Shown in pieces: positions 23,957 to 32,206 of a stretch of 40,176 nucleotides of DNA. The DNA is taken from positions 1-40,176 of the forward strand of contig DWWU01000025.1 in assembly GCA_019119555.1 (NCBI GenBank), in the 5' to 3' direction. Source of the stretch: Candidatus Fusicatenibacter intestinigallinarum (GTDB lineage Bacteria; Bacillota; Clostridia; Lachnospirales; Lachnospiraceae). Both the position numbers and the translations under genes were made by a program. Position 1 is the stretch's first letter; each line of letters starts with the position of its first letter. The notes below the pieces were generated by a model that saw only the letters and a list, made by a program, of their open reading frames with translations, was not told the DNA's origin and made no database searches.

Positions 23957-25597
23957 ATGAGTTATACTGCTCTTTACCGGAAATTCCGGCCGGACACCTT
24001 TGCGGACGTCAAGGGGCAGGATCATATCGTTACAACACTGAAAAACCAGATGAAAGCCGACCGGCTCGGACATGCTTACCTGTTCTGCGGAACCCGCGGG
24101 ACAGGTAAGACTACGATAGCCAAAATTCTCGCAAAAGCGGTGAACTGCGAACATCCGGTGGACGGCAGCCCCTGTAACGAATGTGCGTCCTGCAAGGCGA
24201 TTCAGGCGGGAATTTCCACCAATGTGATAGAGATTGACGCAGCGTCCAACAACGGCGTGGACAATATCCGGGAAATCCGGGACGAGGTGGCCTACCGGCC
24301 GACCCAGGGAAGGTATAAGGTTTATATTATCGACGAGGTGCATATGCTTTCCACAGGTGCGTTCAATGCGCTTCTGAAGACCCTGGAGGAGCCGCCGTCC
24401 TACGTGATTTTTATTCTGGCGACCACGGAGGCGAACCGGATTCCGGTGACGATTCTGTCCCGCTGCCAGCGCTATGACTTTAAAAGAATCACCGTGGATA
24501 CCATTGCGGACCGGCTGAAGGAACTGATGGAAGCCGAGCATGTGGAAGCGGAGGAAAAGGCCATCCGCTATATCGCAAAGGCTGCGGACGGCGCGATGCG
24601 TGACGCTCTGAGTCTTCTGGATCAGTGCATTTCCTTTTACCTGGGCGAAACGCTGACCTATGAAAAGGTGCTGGAGGTGCTGGGCACCGTGGACACGGAG
24701 ATTTTCAGCCGCATGCTCCGGTGTATTCTGGGCGGGGACGTGTCCGGAAGCATTCATACCCTGGAGCAGCTGATTCTCCAGGGAAAAGAGCTTGGACAGT
24801 TTGTTGCGGATTTTACCTGGTATCTGAGAAATCTTCTGCTGGTCAGAAATTCGGGAGAGGAAGAAGAGGTGCTGGATGTGTCCGAGGAACAGTACCGGCT
24901 GCTGCAGGAAGAGAGCAGAATGGTTGACGATGAGACGCTGATGCGGTATATTCGTATTCTGTCGGAACTTTCCAGTCAGCTGAGATACGCGGTGCAAAAG
25001 AGGGTGCTGGTGGAAGTGGCGCTGGTAAAACTCTGCCGTCCTCAGATGGAGACGAACCTGGATTCTGTCCTGGACCGGCTGAGGGTTCTGGAGGAAAAGA
25101 TGGAACAGGGAATTCCTGTGCAGGCAGCTCCGGCTGCAGCGTACGGCAGAACGCCGGCGCCGGCGGCCGGTGTGCCGGGAACGGATCCGGTGCAGGAAAA
25201 TCCGGCGGCACAGCCTGCGGGAAAAGCGGCGCCGGAGGATCTGCAGAAAATCCGCGCCCAGTGGAAAATGATCGCGGGACAGGCTCAGGAACCTTTCCGG
25301 CATTTTCTTCTGAACGCTGTTCCGAAATATAACAGGGAGACGGGAGAAGCGCGGCTGTTTGTGGAATTTCAGGATAATCTTGCCGCGATGTATCTGGAGC
25401 GGCCGGATGCCCGTCAGGAATTGCTGCAGATTATAGAGCAGACAATCGGAAAGACCGTGGATCTGGAAATGATTCTGGCGGATCAGAAAAAGAACAGCGC
25501 GCTGTCCGAAATATCGGTGGACAGTCTGCTGCAGGAGGCGGTTCATATGCCCATCGACTATGACGATGACGACGAAGAACCGGAGGAATTTGAGTGA
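23957..25597 (+). CDS. dnaX: DNA polymerase III subunit gamma/tau
   Basis: A 546-residue clamp-loader ATPase. The AAA+ core has Walker A GTRGTGKT (45-52), zinc cysteines C64, C73, C76 and C79, Walker B IIDEVH (124-129) and the SRC motif (168-170) before QRYDF. Clamp-loader domain III follows to about 360. An Ala/Pro-rich linker (about 390-430) joins the tau-specific C-terminal domain, ending in the acidic tail DYDDDDEEPEEFE. I see no obvious A-run frameshift signal for a separate gamma product. AGGAGAG precedes the ATG. The gene heads the conserved dnaX-ybaB-recR cluster. Confidence 0.96.
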   Translation: MSYTALYRKFRPDTFADVKGQDHIVTTLKNQMKADRLGHAYLFCGTRGTGKTTIAKILAKAVNCEHPVDGSPCNECASCKAIQAGISTNVIEIDAASNNGVDNIREIRDEVAYRPTQGRYKVYIIDEVHMLSTGAFNALLKTLEEPPSYVIFILATTEANRIPVTILSRCQRYDFKRITVDTIADRLKELMEAEHVEAEEKAIRYIAKAADGAMRDALSLLDQCISFYLGETLTYEKVLEVLGTVDTEIFSRMLRCILGGDVSGSIHTLEQLILQGKELGQFVADFTWYLRNLLLVRNSGEEEEVLDVSEEQYRLLQEESRMVDDETLMRYIRILSELSSQLRYAVQKRVLVEVALVKLCRPQMETNLDSVLDRLRVLEEKMEQGIPVQAAPAAAYGRTPAPAAGVPGTDPVQENPAAQPAGKAAPEDLQKIRAQWKMIAGQAQEPFRHFLLNAVPKYNRETGEARLFVEFQDNLAAMYLERPDARQELLQIIEQTIGKTVDLEMILADQKKNSALSEISVDSLLQEAVHMPIDYDDDDEEPEEFE

Positions 25598-25630
25598 TGG
25601 CGCGGGGAGTGCGTCAGTAAGGAGGAAAGA

Positions 25631-25981
25631 ATGGCAAAACGTGGAGGATTTCCGGGAGGAATGCCCGGAAACATGAACAATCTGATGAAGCAGGCGCAGA
25701 AGATGCAGAAGCAGATGGAAGAAAATCAGAAGGCGCTGGAGGAAAAGGAATTTACCGCATCAGCCGGCGGCGGAGCGGTGGAAATCACTATCTCCGGAAA
25801 AAAGGAAGTCACCGCAGTGAAGATCAAAGAGGAAGTTGTGGATCCCGATGACGTGGAGATGCTGGAGGATCTGATTATGGCGGCAACCAATGAGGCCCTC
25901 CGGAAAGTGGAAGAGGAAGCGGCCGCCGCAATGTCGAAGCTGACCGGCGGTATGGGACTTGGCGGAGGCTTTTCATTCTGA
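25631..25981 (+). CDS. ybaB: YbaB/EbfC family nucleoid-associated protein
   Basis: A 116-residue small DNA-binding protein. A Gly/Met-rich start ([20 protein letters not shown]) leads to the conserved helix ([20 protein letters not shown]), the strand block [20 protein letters not shown], and a second helix with the [16 protein letters not shown] signature. AAGGAGG precedes the ATG. Its stop shares one base with the recR start. Thought to bind DNA and assist recombination with RecR. Confidence 0.95.
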   Translation: MAKRGGFPGGMPGNMNNLMKQAQKMQKQMEENQKALEEKEFTASAGGGAVEITISGKKEVTAVKIKEEVVDPDDVEMLEDLIMAATNEALRKVEEEAAAAMSKLTGGMGLGGGFSF

Positions 25982-26577
25982 TGGACTACTACAGCGGATA
26001 TATCAACAAGCTGATTGAGCAGCTGTCCCGTCTGCCGGGAATCGGCGCGAAAACGGCCCAGCGGCTTGCCTTCCACATTATGAGTATGCCCGCGGAGCAG
26101 GCGAAGCAGCTTGCATCGTCGATCACGGAGGCGAAGGAGCATGTGCAGTACTGCAAGTGCTGCCAGACGCTGACGGACAGCGAGCTCTGCCCGATCTGCC
26201 GGGATGCGAAGCGGAATCAGAAGCAGATCATGGTGGTGGAACACCCGCAGGATCTGGCGGCATACGAAAAGACGGGGCGCTATGAGGGCGTGTACCATGT
26301 GCTTCACGGAGCCATTTCCCCGATGCTCGGGATCGGACCGGACGATATTCGTCTGAAGGAACTGATGCAGCGGCTGCAGGGAGATGTGGACGAAGTGATT
26401 ATCGCCACAAATTCCAGCCTGGAAGGCGAGACCACAGCCATGTATATCAGCAAACTGATCAAGCCCACAGGAATCCGTGTGACCCGGATCGCCAGCGGAG
26501 TTCCCGTCGGAGGCGATCTGGAAAATATTGATGAAGTGACACTGCTCCGGGCGCTGGAAGGGCGGACGGAACTGTAA
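25981..26577 (+). CDS. recR: Recombination mediator RecR
   Basis: A 198-residue protein that with RecO/RecF loads RecA at gaps. The helix-hairpin-helix is LPGIGAKTAQRLAFHI (18-33), zinc cysteines are C58, C61, C70 and C73 (with an extra C60), and the Toprim domain starts at IMVVEHPQDLAAYE. The C terminus has VTRIASGVPVGGDLENIDEVT with the conserved end. The start overlaps the ybaB stop by one base (TGATG). Normal length. Confidence 0.97.
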   Translation: MDYYSGYINKLIEQLSRLPGIGAKTAQRLAFHIMSMPAEQAKQLASSITEAKEHVQYCKCCQTLTDSELCPICRDAKRNQKQIMVVEHPQDLAAYEKTGRYEGVYHVLHGAISPMLGIGPDDIRLKELMQRLQGDVDEVIIATNSSLEGETTAMYISKLIKPTGIRVTRIASGVPVGGDLENIDEVTLLRALEGRTEL

Positions 26578-26584
26578 AGCTGTC

Positions 26585-26621
26585 GTAACCATTCGGTGTT
26601 GCAGTTCCGCTGAACGGTTAC
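26585..26621. repeat. Diverged palindrome copy between recR and the LacI-type gene
   Basis: GTAACCATTCGG at one end and CCGCTGAACGGTTAC at the other, with about 10 extra bases (TGTTGCAGTT) in the middle. An expanded member of the 28-bp family. Confidence 0.6.
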
Positions 26622-26649
26622 GGGCTGCGCTTGACAGGAGAGAAAGAAT

Positions 26650-27789
26650 ATGGGAAAAAAGCGGGTGACGTCTGAGGATGTGGCCAGAGCCGCAGGGGTG
26701 TCCCAGGGAACGGTTTCGATGATTCTGAACCGGAAGGAAAATGTTTCCTTTGGAAGGGAAACTGTCCGGAAAGTGGAGGAGGCGGCCCGGGAGCTGGGAT
26801 ACGAGGTGCCGAAACGGAAGACACGGAAGGAAAACAGGCATAAGCTGATCGTTGTGTTCTGCCCGACGCTGACCAATCCTTATTATGTGATGCTTCTGCA
26901 GGGCATTGAGGAAGTGGCGAAGGAAAAGGGCTACGGCGTGTTTGTGTGCAATACTCAGAGGGATCTGAAGATCGAGGAAAATTATCTGAGGATGATGAAA
27001 AGCGTCCGGCCGCTGGGAATTATCTACACCTGTAATCCCAGCAAGAGCTGTAGCGGTCAGGTCAGCGAGCTGGCGTCGGTGGTTCCCCTGGTCATCGTCA
27101 ATAACCGGGAGGAACTTCTTGAGATCGACGCGGTAGAGCTGAACAACGCAAAGCCGGGGCGTCTGATGGCCCGGCATCTGCTGGACTTCGGACACCGCAA
27201 AGTGGCTTTCGCATCACCGCCGCTGACTTCGCGTCAGGGGCAGAGGCTGAAGCGGGTGGAAGGGTTTGTCCGGGAGTTTTCCGAAGCGGGATGCGGTGAC
27301 GGAGTGATCGTCAAGGCCGCCGCTGACGATGTGGACGACAGAATCCCCAGCATGGATTCGGAGTATAAGATGGGATACACGCTGACAAAGGAGCTGCTTC
27401 GGGAAGACAGGGAGCTGACGGCGATTGCAGGAATGAACGATATGATTGCGTTCGGGATTATGGATGCGCTGCTGGAGGAGAAGATCCGGATTCCCGGGGA
27501 AATCTCTGTGCTTGGCTGTGACAATACCATCTATTCCAGCCTCCATGCGATCTCGCTGACGACCATTGACCATTTTGTCTCCCTGAAAGGGAGGGATGCC
27601 TGCGACATTATCATCCGTAAAATCCATTCGCAGCGAAGCTACCACGAAGGCGACGAGCCGATCAGCACCTATCATATCGAGTATGAGCCGAAGCTGATTG
27701 CCCGCCGGAGTACTTCCTATGTGCGGGGAGGCTCACTGAAAGGCGGCGGAACAAAAAAGAAAAATAAACAGGACAGAGAAAATTATTAA
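26650..27789 (+). CDS. LacI-family transcriptional regulator
   Basis: A 379-residue repressor-type protein. The LacI helix-turn-helix is at the N terminus (VTSEDVARAAGVSQGTVSMI, residues 6-25), with the hinge helix VEEAARELGYEVP. A periplasmic-binding-protein-like effector domain follows (VVFCPTLTNPYYVMLLQGIE; RLMARHLLDFGHRKVAF; AIAGMNDMIAFGIMDAL; ISVLGCDNTIYSS; LTTIDH). The C-terminal tail is longer and more basic than usual (GGGTKKKNKQDREN). AGGAGAG precedes the ATG. Its position 275 bp before the transaldolase-transketolase genes, and AT-rich repeats in that gap, suggest it controls them; the inducer is probably a sugar but unknown. Confidence 0.92.
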   Translation: MGKKRVTSEDVARAAGVSQGTVSMILNRKENVSFGRETVRKVEEAARELGYEVPKRKTRKENRHKLIVVFCPTLTNPYYVMLLQGIEEVAKEKGYGVFVCNTQRDLKIEENYLRMMKSVRPLGIIYTCNPSKSCSGQVSELASVVPLVIVNNREELLEIDAVELNNAKPGRLMARHLLDFGHRKVAFASPPLTSRQGQRLKRVEGFVREFSEAGCGDGVIVKAAADDVDDRIPSMDSEYKMGYTLTKELLREDRELTAIAGMNDMIAFGIMDALLEEKIRIPGEISVLGCDNTIYSSLHAISLTTIDHFVSLKGRDACDIIIRKIHSQRSYHEGDEPISTYHIEYEPKLIARRSTSYVRGGSLKGGGTKKKNKQDRENY

Positions 27790-27913
27790 TAATAATTCTG
27801 AGCTGTGGGTGTGGAAAATGCAAAAAAGGCGCAGATATCCAGCGGAAAAGCCTGTAAAAGCCAGGTAAATTATTAATAATATTGAATTTATTAATTGAAA
27901 ATTTTATTAATAA
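27783..27913. promoter_or_regulatory. Cluster of TTATTAATAA motifs, candidate operators
   Basis: TTATTAATAA occurs at 27783-27792 (overlapping the LacI-type stop), 27870-27879 and 27904-27913, with a near match TTATTAATTG at 27888-27897. The last three are spaced 18 and 16 bp and end 13 bp before the -35 box. They could be operators for the adjacent regulator or an AT-rich UP element. LacI-type operators usually have a central CG, which these lack. Confidence 0.4.
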
Positions 27914-27926
27914 AAATTCCGCAGGG

Positions 27927-27955
27927 TTGACCTTTTGCTGAAAATTTCCTATACT
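27927..27955 (+). promoter_or_regulatory. Promoter of the transaldolase-transketolase operon
   Basis: TTGACC (27927-27932), 17-bp spacer, TATACT (27950-27955). Transcription would start near 27962, leaving a leader of about 100 nt. Confidence 0.87.
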
Positions 27956-27971
27956 TACAGTACAAAGTACA

Positions 27972-28032
27972 GTCGCTGAATAAATGATGCAGCCGTTCAG
28001 GCAGATGAACGGCAACTGGATGACGCAGCGAC
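27972..28032 (+). other. Structured 5' leader of the transaldolase operon
   Basis: GTCGCTG (27972-27978) pairs with CAGCGAC (28026-28032), enclosing an 8-bp hairpin GCCGTTCA/TGAACGGC (27992-28013, loop GGCAGA) with internal loops of 13 and 12 nt. It lies between the transcription start and the AAGGAGG ribosome site. It matches no riboswitch class I know; it may stabilise the mRNA or be regulatory. Confidence 0.55.
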
Positions 28033-28063
28033 AAAATAACGGTAATGTATAAGGAGGTACATC

Positions 28064-28720
28064 ATGAAATTTTTTATCGACACAGCAAAGGTAGAGGATA
28101 TCCGCAAGGCAAATGATATGGGCGTGATCTGCGGCGTTACGACGAACCCTTCCCTGATCGCAAAAGAGGGACGTGATTTTGAGGAAGTAATCAAAGAGAT
28201 CACAACGATTGTTGACGGACCGATCAGCGGAGAAGTAAAGGCGACTACCACAGACGCTGAGGGAATGATCGCGGAAGGACGTGAAATCGCAAAAATCCAT
28301 CCGAACATGGTAGTAAAGATCCCGATGACCGTGGAGGGACTGAAAGCAGTCAAAGTACTGGCCTCCGAGGGAATCAAGACGAACGTGACTCTGATCTTTA
28401 CCGCAAATCAGGCGCTTCTGGCAGCCCGTGCAGGCGCAACCTATGTATCTCCGTTCCTGGGACGTCTCGATGACATCAGCGTGCGCGGCGTAGACCTGAT
28501 TCGTGAGATCGCCGAGATCTTCGACGTAGCCGGAGATATTGACACCCAGATCATTGCGGCAAGCATCCGCAACCCGATTCATGTAACCGACTGTGCGCTG
28601 GCGGGAGCTGATATCGCGACCGTTCCGTATGCAGTTATTGAGCAGATGACAAAACATCCGCTGACTGACGCCGGAATTGTGAAATTCCAGGCAGATTACA
28701 AAGCTGTATTTGGCGAGTAA
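28064..28720 (+). CDS. fsa: Fructose-6-phosphate aldolase / transaldolase-like protein
   Basis: A 218-residue small-subfamily transaldolase. The Schiff-base lysine is K85 in MVVKIPMT, the same position as in E. coli FSA. Other signatures are [13 protein letters not shown] (24-36), [19 protein letters not shown] and [10 protein letters not shown]. It catalyses either transaldolase exchange or cleavage of fructose 6-phosphate; sequence alone does not decide. Placement directly before transketolase favours a role in the non-oxidative pentose phosphate pathway. Strong AAGGAGG site 7 bp upstream. Confidence 0.92.
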   Translation: MKFFIDTAKVEDIRKANDMGVICGVTTNPSLIAKEGRDFEEVIKEITTIVDGPISGEVKATTTDAEGMIAEGREIAKIHPNMVVKIPMTVEGLKAVKVLASEGIKTNVTLIFTANQALLAARAGATYVSPFLGRLDDISVRGVDLIREIAEIFDVAGDIDTQIIAASIRNPIHVTDCALAGADIATVPYAVIEQMTKHPLTDAGIVKFQADYKAVFGE

Positions 28721-28735
28721 AAAAAGGAGAACATT

Positions 28736-29575
28736 ATGAACGTATTGGAACTTCAGAAAACCGTGAACGAGATCCGCAAGGGGATCGTCAGCGGTGTACA
28801 TGCGGCAAAGGCCGGCCATCCGGGCGGTTCTCTGTCCGCGGCTGAAATTTTTACTTATCTGTATTTTGAAGAGATGAAAATTGATCCGAAGAATCCGAAG
28901 GATCCGGACCGCGACCGTTTCGTTCTGTCCAAGGGACATACGGCTCCGGGTCTGTATGCGGCGCTGGCGGAGAGAGGATATTTCCCGAAAGAGGATCTTC
29001 TGACCCTGCGCCACCTTGGATCTTATCTTCAGGGACATCCGGATATGAAACATATTCCGGGTGTCGACATGTCCAGCGGTTCCCTGGGACAGGGAATCTC
29101 CGCGGCGGCGGGAATGGCTCTGGGCGCAAAGCTGGGACAGAAGAATTTCCGCGTGTATACCCTGCTGGGAGACGGAGAGATTCAGGAAGGACAGGTGTGG
29201 GAAGCGGCGATGTTTGCCGGTGCGAAAAAGCTGGATAATCTGGTTGTCATTGTGGATAACAATGGTCTGCAGATCGACGGTCCTGTGGATAAAGTAAACA
29301 CACCGTACCCGATCGACAAAAAGTTTGAGGCGTTCAATTTCCATGTGATTGACGTGGCCGACGGAAACGATTTTGAACAACTGAAGGCGGCGTTTGACGA
29401 GGCCCGCACGGTGAAGGGAATGCCGGTGGCAATCATCGCCAAAACCCTGAAAGGAAAAGGCGTATCTTTTATGGAAAATCAGGTGGGATGGCACGGAAAA
29501 GCTCCCAATGACGAGGAGTATAAAATTGCGATGGAAGAGTTGGAAAAGGCAGGTGAAGCGTTATGTCAGAAGTAA
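28736..29575 (+). CDS. tktA: Transketolase, N-terminal subunit
   Basis: A 279-residue thiamine-diphosphate-binding half of transketolase. It has the conserved AAKAGHPGGSLSAAEI, SKGHTAPGLYAALAERGY, the TPP/Mg motif GDGEIQEGQVWEA with NNGLQIDG about 30 residues later, and the KGKGVSFMEN end. The enzyme is split into two genes, as in many Clostridia and Archaea. It starts 15 bp after the transaldolase-like gene with AAAAAGGAG and overlaps the C-terminal subunit gene by 13 bp. Confidence 0.95.
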   Translation: MNVLELQKTVNEIRKGIVSGVHAAKAGHPGGSLSAAEIFTYLYFEEMKIDPKNPKDPDRDRFVLSKGHTAPGLYAALAERGYFPKEDLLTLRHLGSYLQGHPDMKHIPGVDMSSGSLGQGISAAAGMALGAKLGQKNFRVYTLLGDGEIQEGQVWEAAMFAGAKKLDNLVVIVDNNGLQIDGPVDKVNTPYPIDKKFEAFNFHVIDVADGNDFEQLKAAFDEARTVKGMPVAIIAKTLKGKGVSFMENQVGWHGKAPNDEEYKIAMEELEKAGEALCQK

Positions 29576-30504
29576 AGAAGATTGCAACCAGAGAGAGCTA
29601 CGGCAACGCGCTGGTGGAACTTGGAAAAGAACACGAGGATGTAGTCGTTCTGGACGCTGACCTTGCAGAAGCTACCAAAACCGGAATCTTCCGCAAAGCG
29701 TTTCCGGAGAGACATATCGACTGCGGTATTGCCGAGGGAAATATGATGGGAATTGCAGCCGGACTTTCCACAACAGGATATGTTCCGTTCGCAAGCACTT
29801 TTGCGATGTTTGCCGCAGGGCGTGCATTTGAGCAGGTGCGCAATTCTATCGGATATCCGCACCTGAATGTAAAAATCGGAGCGACCCATGCGGGAATCTC
29901 CGTAGGAGAAGACGGCGCCAGCCATCAGTGTAATGAGGATATCGCTCTGATGCGCTCAATTCCGGGGATGGTTGTTCTGAGCCCGTCCGACGATATTGAA
30001 GCACGCGCCTGTGTGAAGGCTGCCTATGAGCATGAGGGACCGGTTTATATGCGTTTCGGAAGACTTGCTGTGCCGGTGATCAACGACCGTCCGGATTACA
30101 AATTTGAGCTGGGCAAAGGCGTCGTACTCCGTGAAGGCAAGGACGTGACAATCGTTACCACCGGTCTGTGCGTGGGATATACACTGGAAGCGGCAGAGAA
30201 GCTGGCCGCAGAAGGCATCGATGCGAAGGTGATCAATATCCATACCATCAAACCGCTGGATGAGGATCTGATTGTGGCGGCTGCGAAAGAGACCGGCAAG
30301 GTTGTGACCGTAGAAGAACATTCCGTGATCGGAGGTCTGGGAAGCGCAGTGTGCGACGTGCTGTGTGAGAAAGCTCCGACACCGGTAAAGAAAATCGGTA
30401 TGCAGGATGTGTTCGGAGAGTCAGGCCCGGCCGTGGCGCTGCTTCAGAAATACGGCCTTGACGGCGAGGGAATTTACCGCCAGGTAAAAGAATTTATGGA
30501 GTAA
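29563..30504 (+). CDS. tktB: Transketolase, C-terminal subunit
   Basis: A 313-residue pyrimidine-binding and C-terminal half of transketolase. Signatures: DADLAEATKTGIFRKAFPER, the catalytic-glutamate region CGIAEGNMMGIAAGLS, FASTFAMFAAGRAFEQVRNS, GATHAGISVGEDGASHQ and PVYMRFGRLAVP, then the transketolase C domain (VINIHTIKPLDEDL, VEEHSVIGGLGSAV). The 13-bp overlap with the N-terminal gene suggests translational coupling so that both halves are made in equal amounts. Confidence 0.95.
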   Translation: MSEVKKIATRESYGNALVELGKEHEDVVVLDADLAEATKTGIFRKAFPERHIDCGIAEGNMMGIAAGLSTTGYVPFASTFAMFAAGRAFEQVRNSIGYPHLNVKIGATHAGISVGEDGASHQCNEDIALMRSIPGMVVLSPSDDIEARACVKAAYEHEGPVYMRFGRLAVPVINDRPDYKFELGKGVVLREGKDVTIVTTGLCVGYTLEAAEKLAAEGIDAKVINIHTIKPLDEDLIVAAAKETGKVVTVEEHSVIGGLGSAVCDVLCEKAPTPVKKIGMQDVFGESGPAVALLQKYGLDGEGIYRQVKEFME

Positions 30505-30520
30505 AGGCAATCGTTCCGTC

Positions 30521-30548
30521 GTAACCGTTCGGTCAGCTGAACTGTTAC
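30521..30548. repeat. 28-bp palindrome copy
   Basis: GTAACCGTTCGGTC and AGCTGAACTGTTAC, 16 bp after the transketolase stop. It opens a 341-bp gap (30505-30845) that contains three palindrome copies, a terminator and the MATE promoter but no gene. Confidence 0.8.
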
Positions 30549-30614
30549 GTTCTGTCAGTGGAACGAAAACGAATACAGAAAATTATGAGAAGCCCCACAG
30601 GATGGGGAGAAGGG

Positions 30615-30657
30615 CGCTGCGCCGGGAATGATAAGAATGTTCCGGCGCAGCGTTTTT
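30615..30657 (+). terminator. Terminator of the transketolase operon
   Basis: CGCTGCGCCGG (30615-30625) pairs with CCGGCGCAGCG (30642-30652), then TTTTTG. Palindrome copies flank it on both sides. Confidence 0.88.
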
Positions 30658-30685
30658 GTTACCGTTCAGCCAGCGGAACAGTAAC
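30658..30685. repeat. 28-bp palindrome copy adjoining the terminator
   Basis: GTTACCGTTCAGCC and AGCGGAACAGTAAC. It begins immediately after the terminator T-run. Confidence 0.82.
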
Positions 30686-30701
30686 ATTTTTCTGATGTAC
30701 G

Positions 30702-30729
30702 GTAACCGTTCAGCGGGCTGAACGGTTAC
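30702..30729. repeat. 28-bp perfect palindrome copy
   Basis: GTAACCGTTCAGC, GG, GCTGAACGGTTAC. Both arms carry C/G at position 6 where other copies have A/T, a compensatory pair. It lies 31 bp before the MATE promoter. Confidence 0.9.
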
Positions 30730-30760
30730 GATGTACGAATTAAACAACCGTCTGTTATTG

Positions 30761-30789
30761 TTGACATTGCCGAAAATGCCGATTATACT
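30761..30789 (+). promoter_or_regulatory. Promoter of the MATE transporter gene
   Basis: TTGACA (30761-30766), 17-bp spacer, TATACT (30784-30789). Confidence 0.9.
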
Positions 30790-30845
30790 GAATGTAATAA
30801 TGTGCAGTTTTACAGTGGTTTTGCAAAGGAGGAAGGCGGGAAGGT

Positions 30846-32189
30846 ATGGAGACGCGGCTATTTTCAAACCGGAAGCTTGTGGCGCTGATTGTGCCGCTTG
30901 TGATTGAGCAGGGACTGACAAATTTTGTGGGCATGTGTGACGGCATGATGGTTTCTTCCGTCGGGGAAGCGGCGATTTCGGGTGTTTCGCTGGTGGATAT
31001 GATCAACGCCGTTGTGCTTACGTTGTTTGCGGCGCTGGCGGTCGGAGGCGCTGTGGTGACCAGTCAGTTTCTGGGAGCAAAAAATATGGATAAGGCACAG
31101 CAGAGCGCCGGGCATCTGGTGCTGATGGCGGGGTGCCTCGGCATTGGCGCGATGGCGGTCTGCCTTGTATTTGCGGAGGGCCTGATGCATCTGTTCTTCG
31201 GCTCTGTGGATGATGCGGTGATGGAGGCGGGGCTGATTTATCTGCGGATTACAGCGGTATCGTTTCCTTTCATCGCTCTTTACAATGCCGGGGCCGCGGT
31301 CTTCCGGAGTGTCGGGAACAGTAAAATTTCCATGCAGGTCAGCATTTTAATGAATGTGATCAATGTATGCGGCAATGCCCTCTGCGTCTATGGCCTGAAA
31401 ATGGGAGTGGCCGGTGTGGCGGTGCCTACGCTGGTTTCGCGCGCTGTTGCGGCTGTTCTGATTCTTGTCCTCGCATCCAATCCGCGCAATGAGCTCCACA
31501 TTACGAAGGAAGGTTTTCTGCATTTCGACGGCGGGATGATGAAGAATATCCTCAGGATCGGCGTGCCGAATGCCTGTGAAAACAGCTTTTTCCAGTTCGG
31601 ACGTCTGATTGTCGCCAGTATGATCGCGTTGTTCGGCACCATGCAGACCTCTGCCAACGCAGTGGCCAATACGCTGGACAGCATCGGCATTATTGCCGGT
31701 CAGGCAATGAGTCTGGCAATCGTCACGGTTGTGGGGCAGTGCGTCGGCGCCAGGGACAACAGGCAGGTGGTCTATTACGTGAAAAAACTGATTGGCTGGA
31801 GTTATCTGATGATGGGAGTCTGCAACCTTCTGATTCTGCTGTTTGTCAATCAGCTCATCGGACTGTACAGCGGTCTGTCCCCGGAGACCGTGGCCCTGGC
31901 GCGGAGTCTGGTGGTGCTGCACTGTTCTTTTGCGATTCTTATGTGGCCGGTGGCCTTTGTGCTTCCGTCGGCACTGCGCGCTGCCAACGATGTAAAGTTT
32001 ACCATGTGGGTGGGTGTCGGTTCCATGCTCGTCTTCCGGGTTTTCGGCTCCTGGCTGCTGTGCGTGCAGATGGAGATGGGAGCGATGGGCGTGTGGATTG
32101 CGATGATTCTCGACTGGGTCTGCCGCATCGCTTTTTACCTGCCGCGGATGATTTCCGGAAAATGGAAGAGCAAGTACCGGCCGACGTAA
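30846..32189 (+). CDS. MATE family efflux transporter
   Basis: A 447-residue membrane protein with about 12 hydrophobic segments in two similar halves, the MATE layout. The first half begins LVALIVPLVIEQGLTNFVGMCDGMMVSSVGE-type sequence (blocks 11-40), with AVVTSQFLGAKNMDKA and an ISVFRSVGNSKISM-like AAVFRSVGNSK. The second half has VGQCVGARDNRQVVYYVKK. It exports small molecules or drugs using a Na+ or H+ gradient; substrate unknown. AAAGGAGG lies about 12 bp upstream of ATG 30846, a second GGGAAGG closer. Its 3' end converges on the PEP-domain gene, 17 bp away. Confidence 0.93.
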   Translation: METRLFSNRKLVALIVPLVIEQGLTNFVGMCDGMMVSSVGEAAISGVSLVDMINAVVLTLFAALAVGGAVVTSQFLGAKNMDKAQQSAGHLVLMAGCLGIGAMAVCLVFAEGLMHLFFGSVDDAVMEAGLIYLRITAVSFPFIALYNAGAAVFRSVGNSKISMQVSILMNVINVCGNALCVYGLKMGVAGVAVPTLVSRAVAAVLILVLASNPRNELHITKEGFLHFDGGMMKNILRIGVPNACENSFFQFGRLIVASMIALFGTMQTSANAVANTLDSIGIIAGQAMSLAIVTVVGQCVGARDNRQVVYYVKKLIGWSYLMMGVCNLLILLFVNQLIGLYSGLSPETVALARSLVVLHCSFAILMWPVAFVLPSALRAANDVKFTMWVGVGSMLVFRVFGSWLLCVQMEMGAMGVWIAMILDWVCRIAFYLPRMISGKWKSKYRPT

Positions 32190-32206
32190 ACAGATACGAC
32201 AAGCTG

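Noticed and set aside
220..30729. CRISPR array as explanation for the 28-bp repeats
   Set aside because: Copies are kilobases apart, irregularly spaced, vary in sequence and are perfect palindromes; no cas genes are present.
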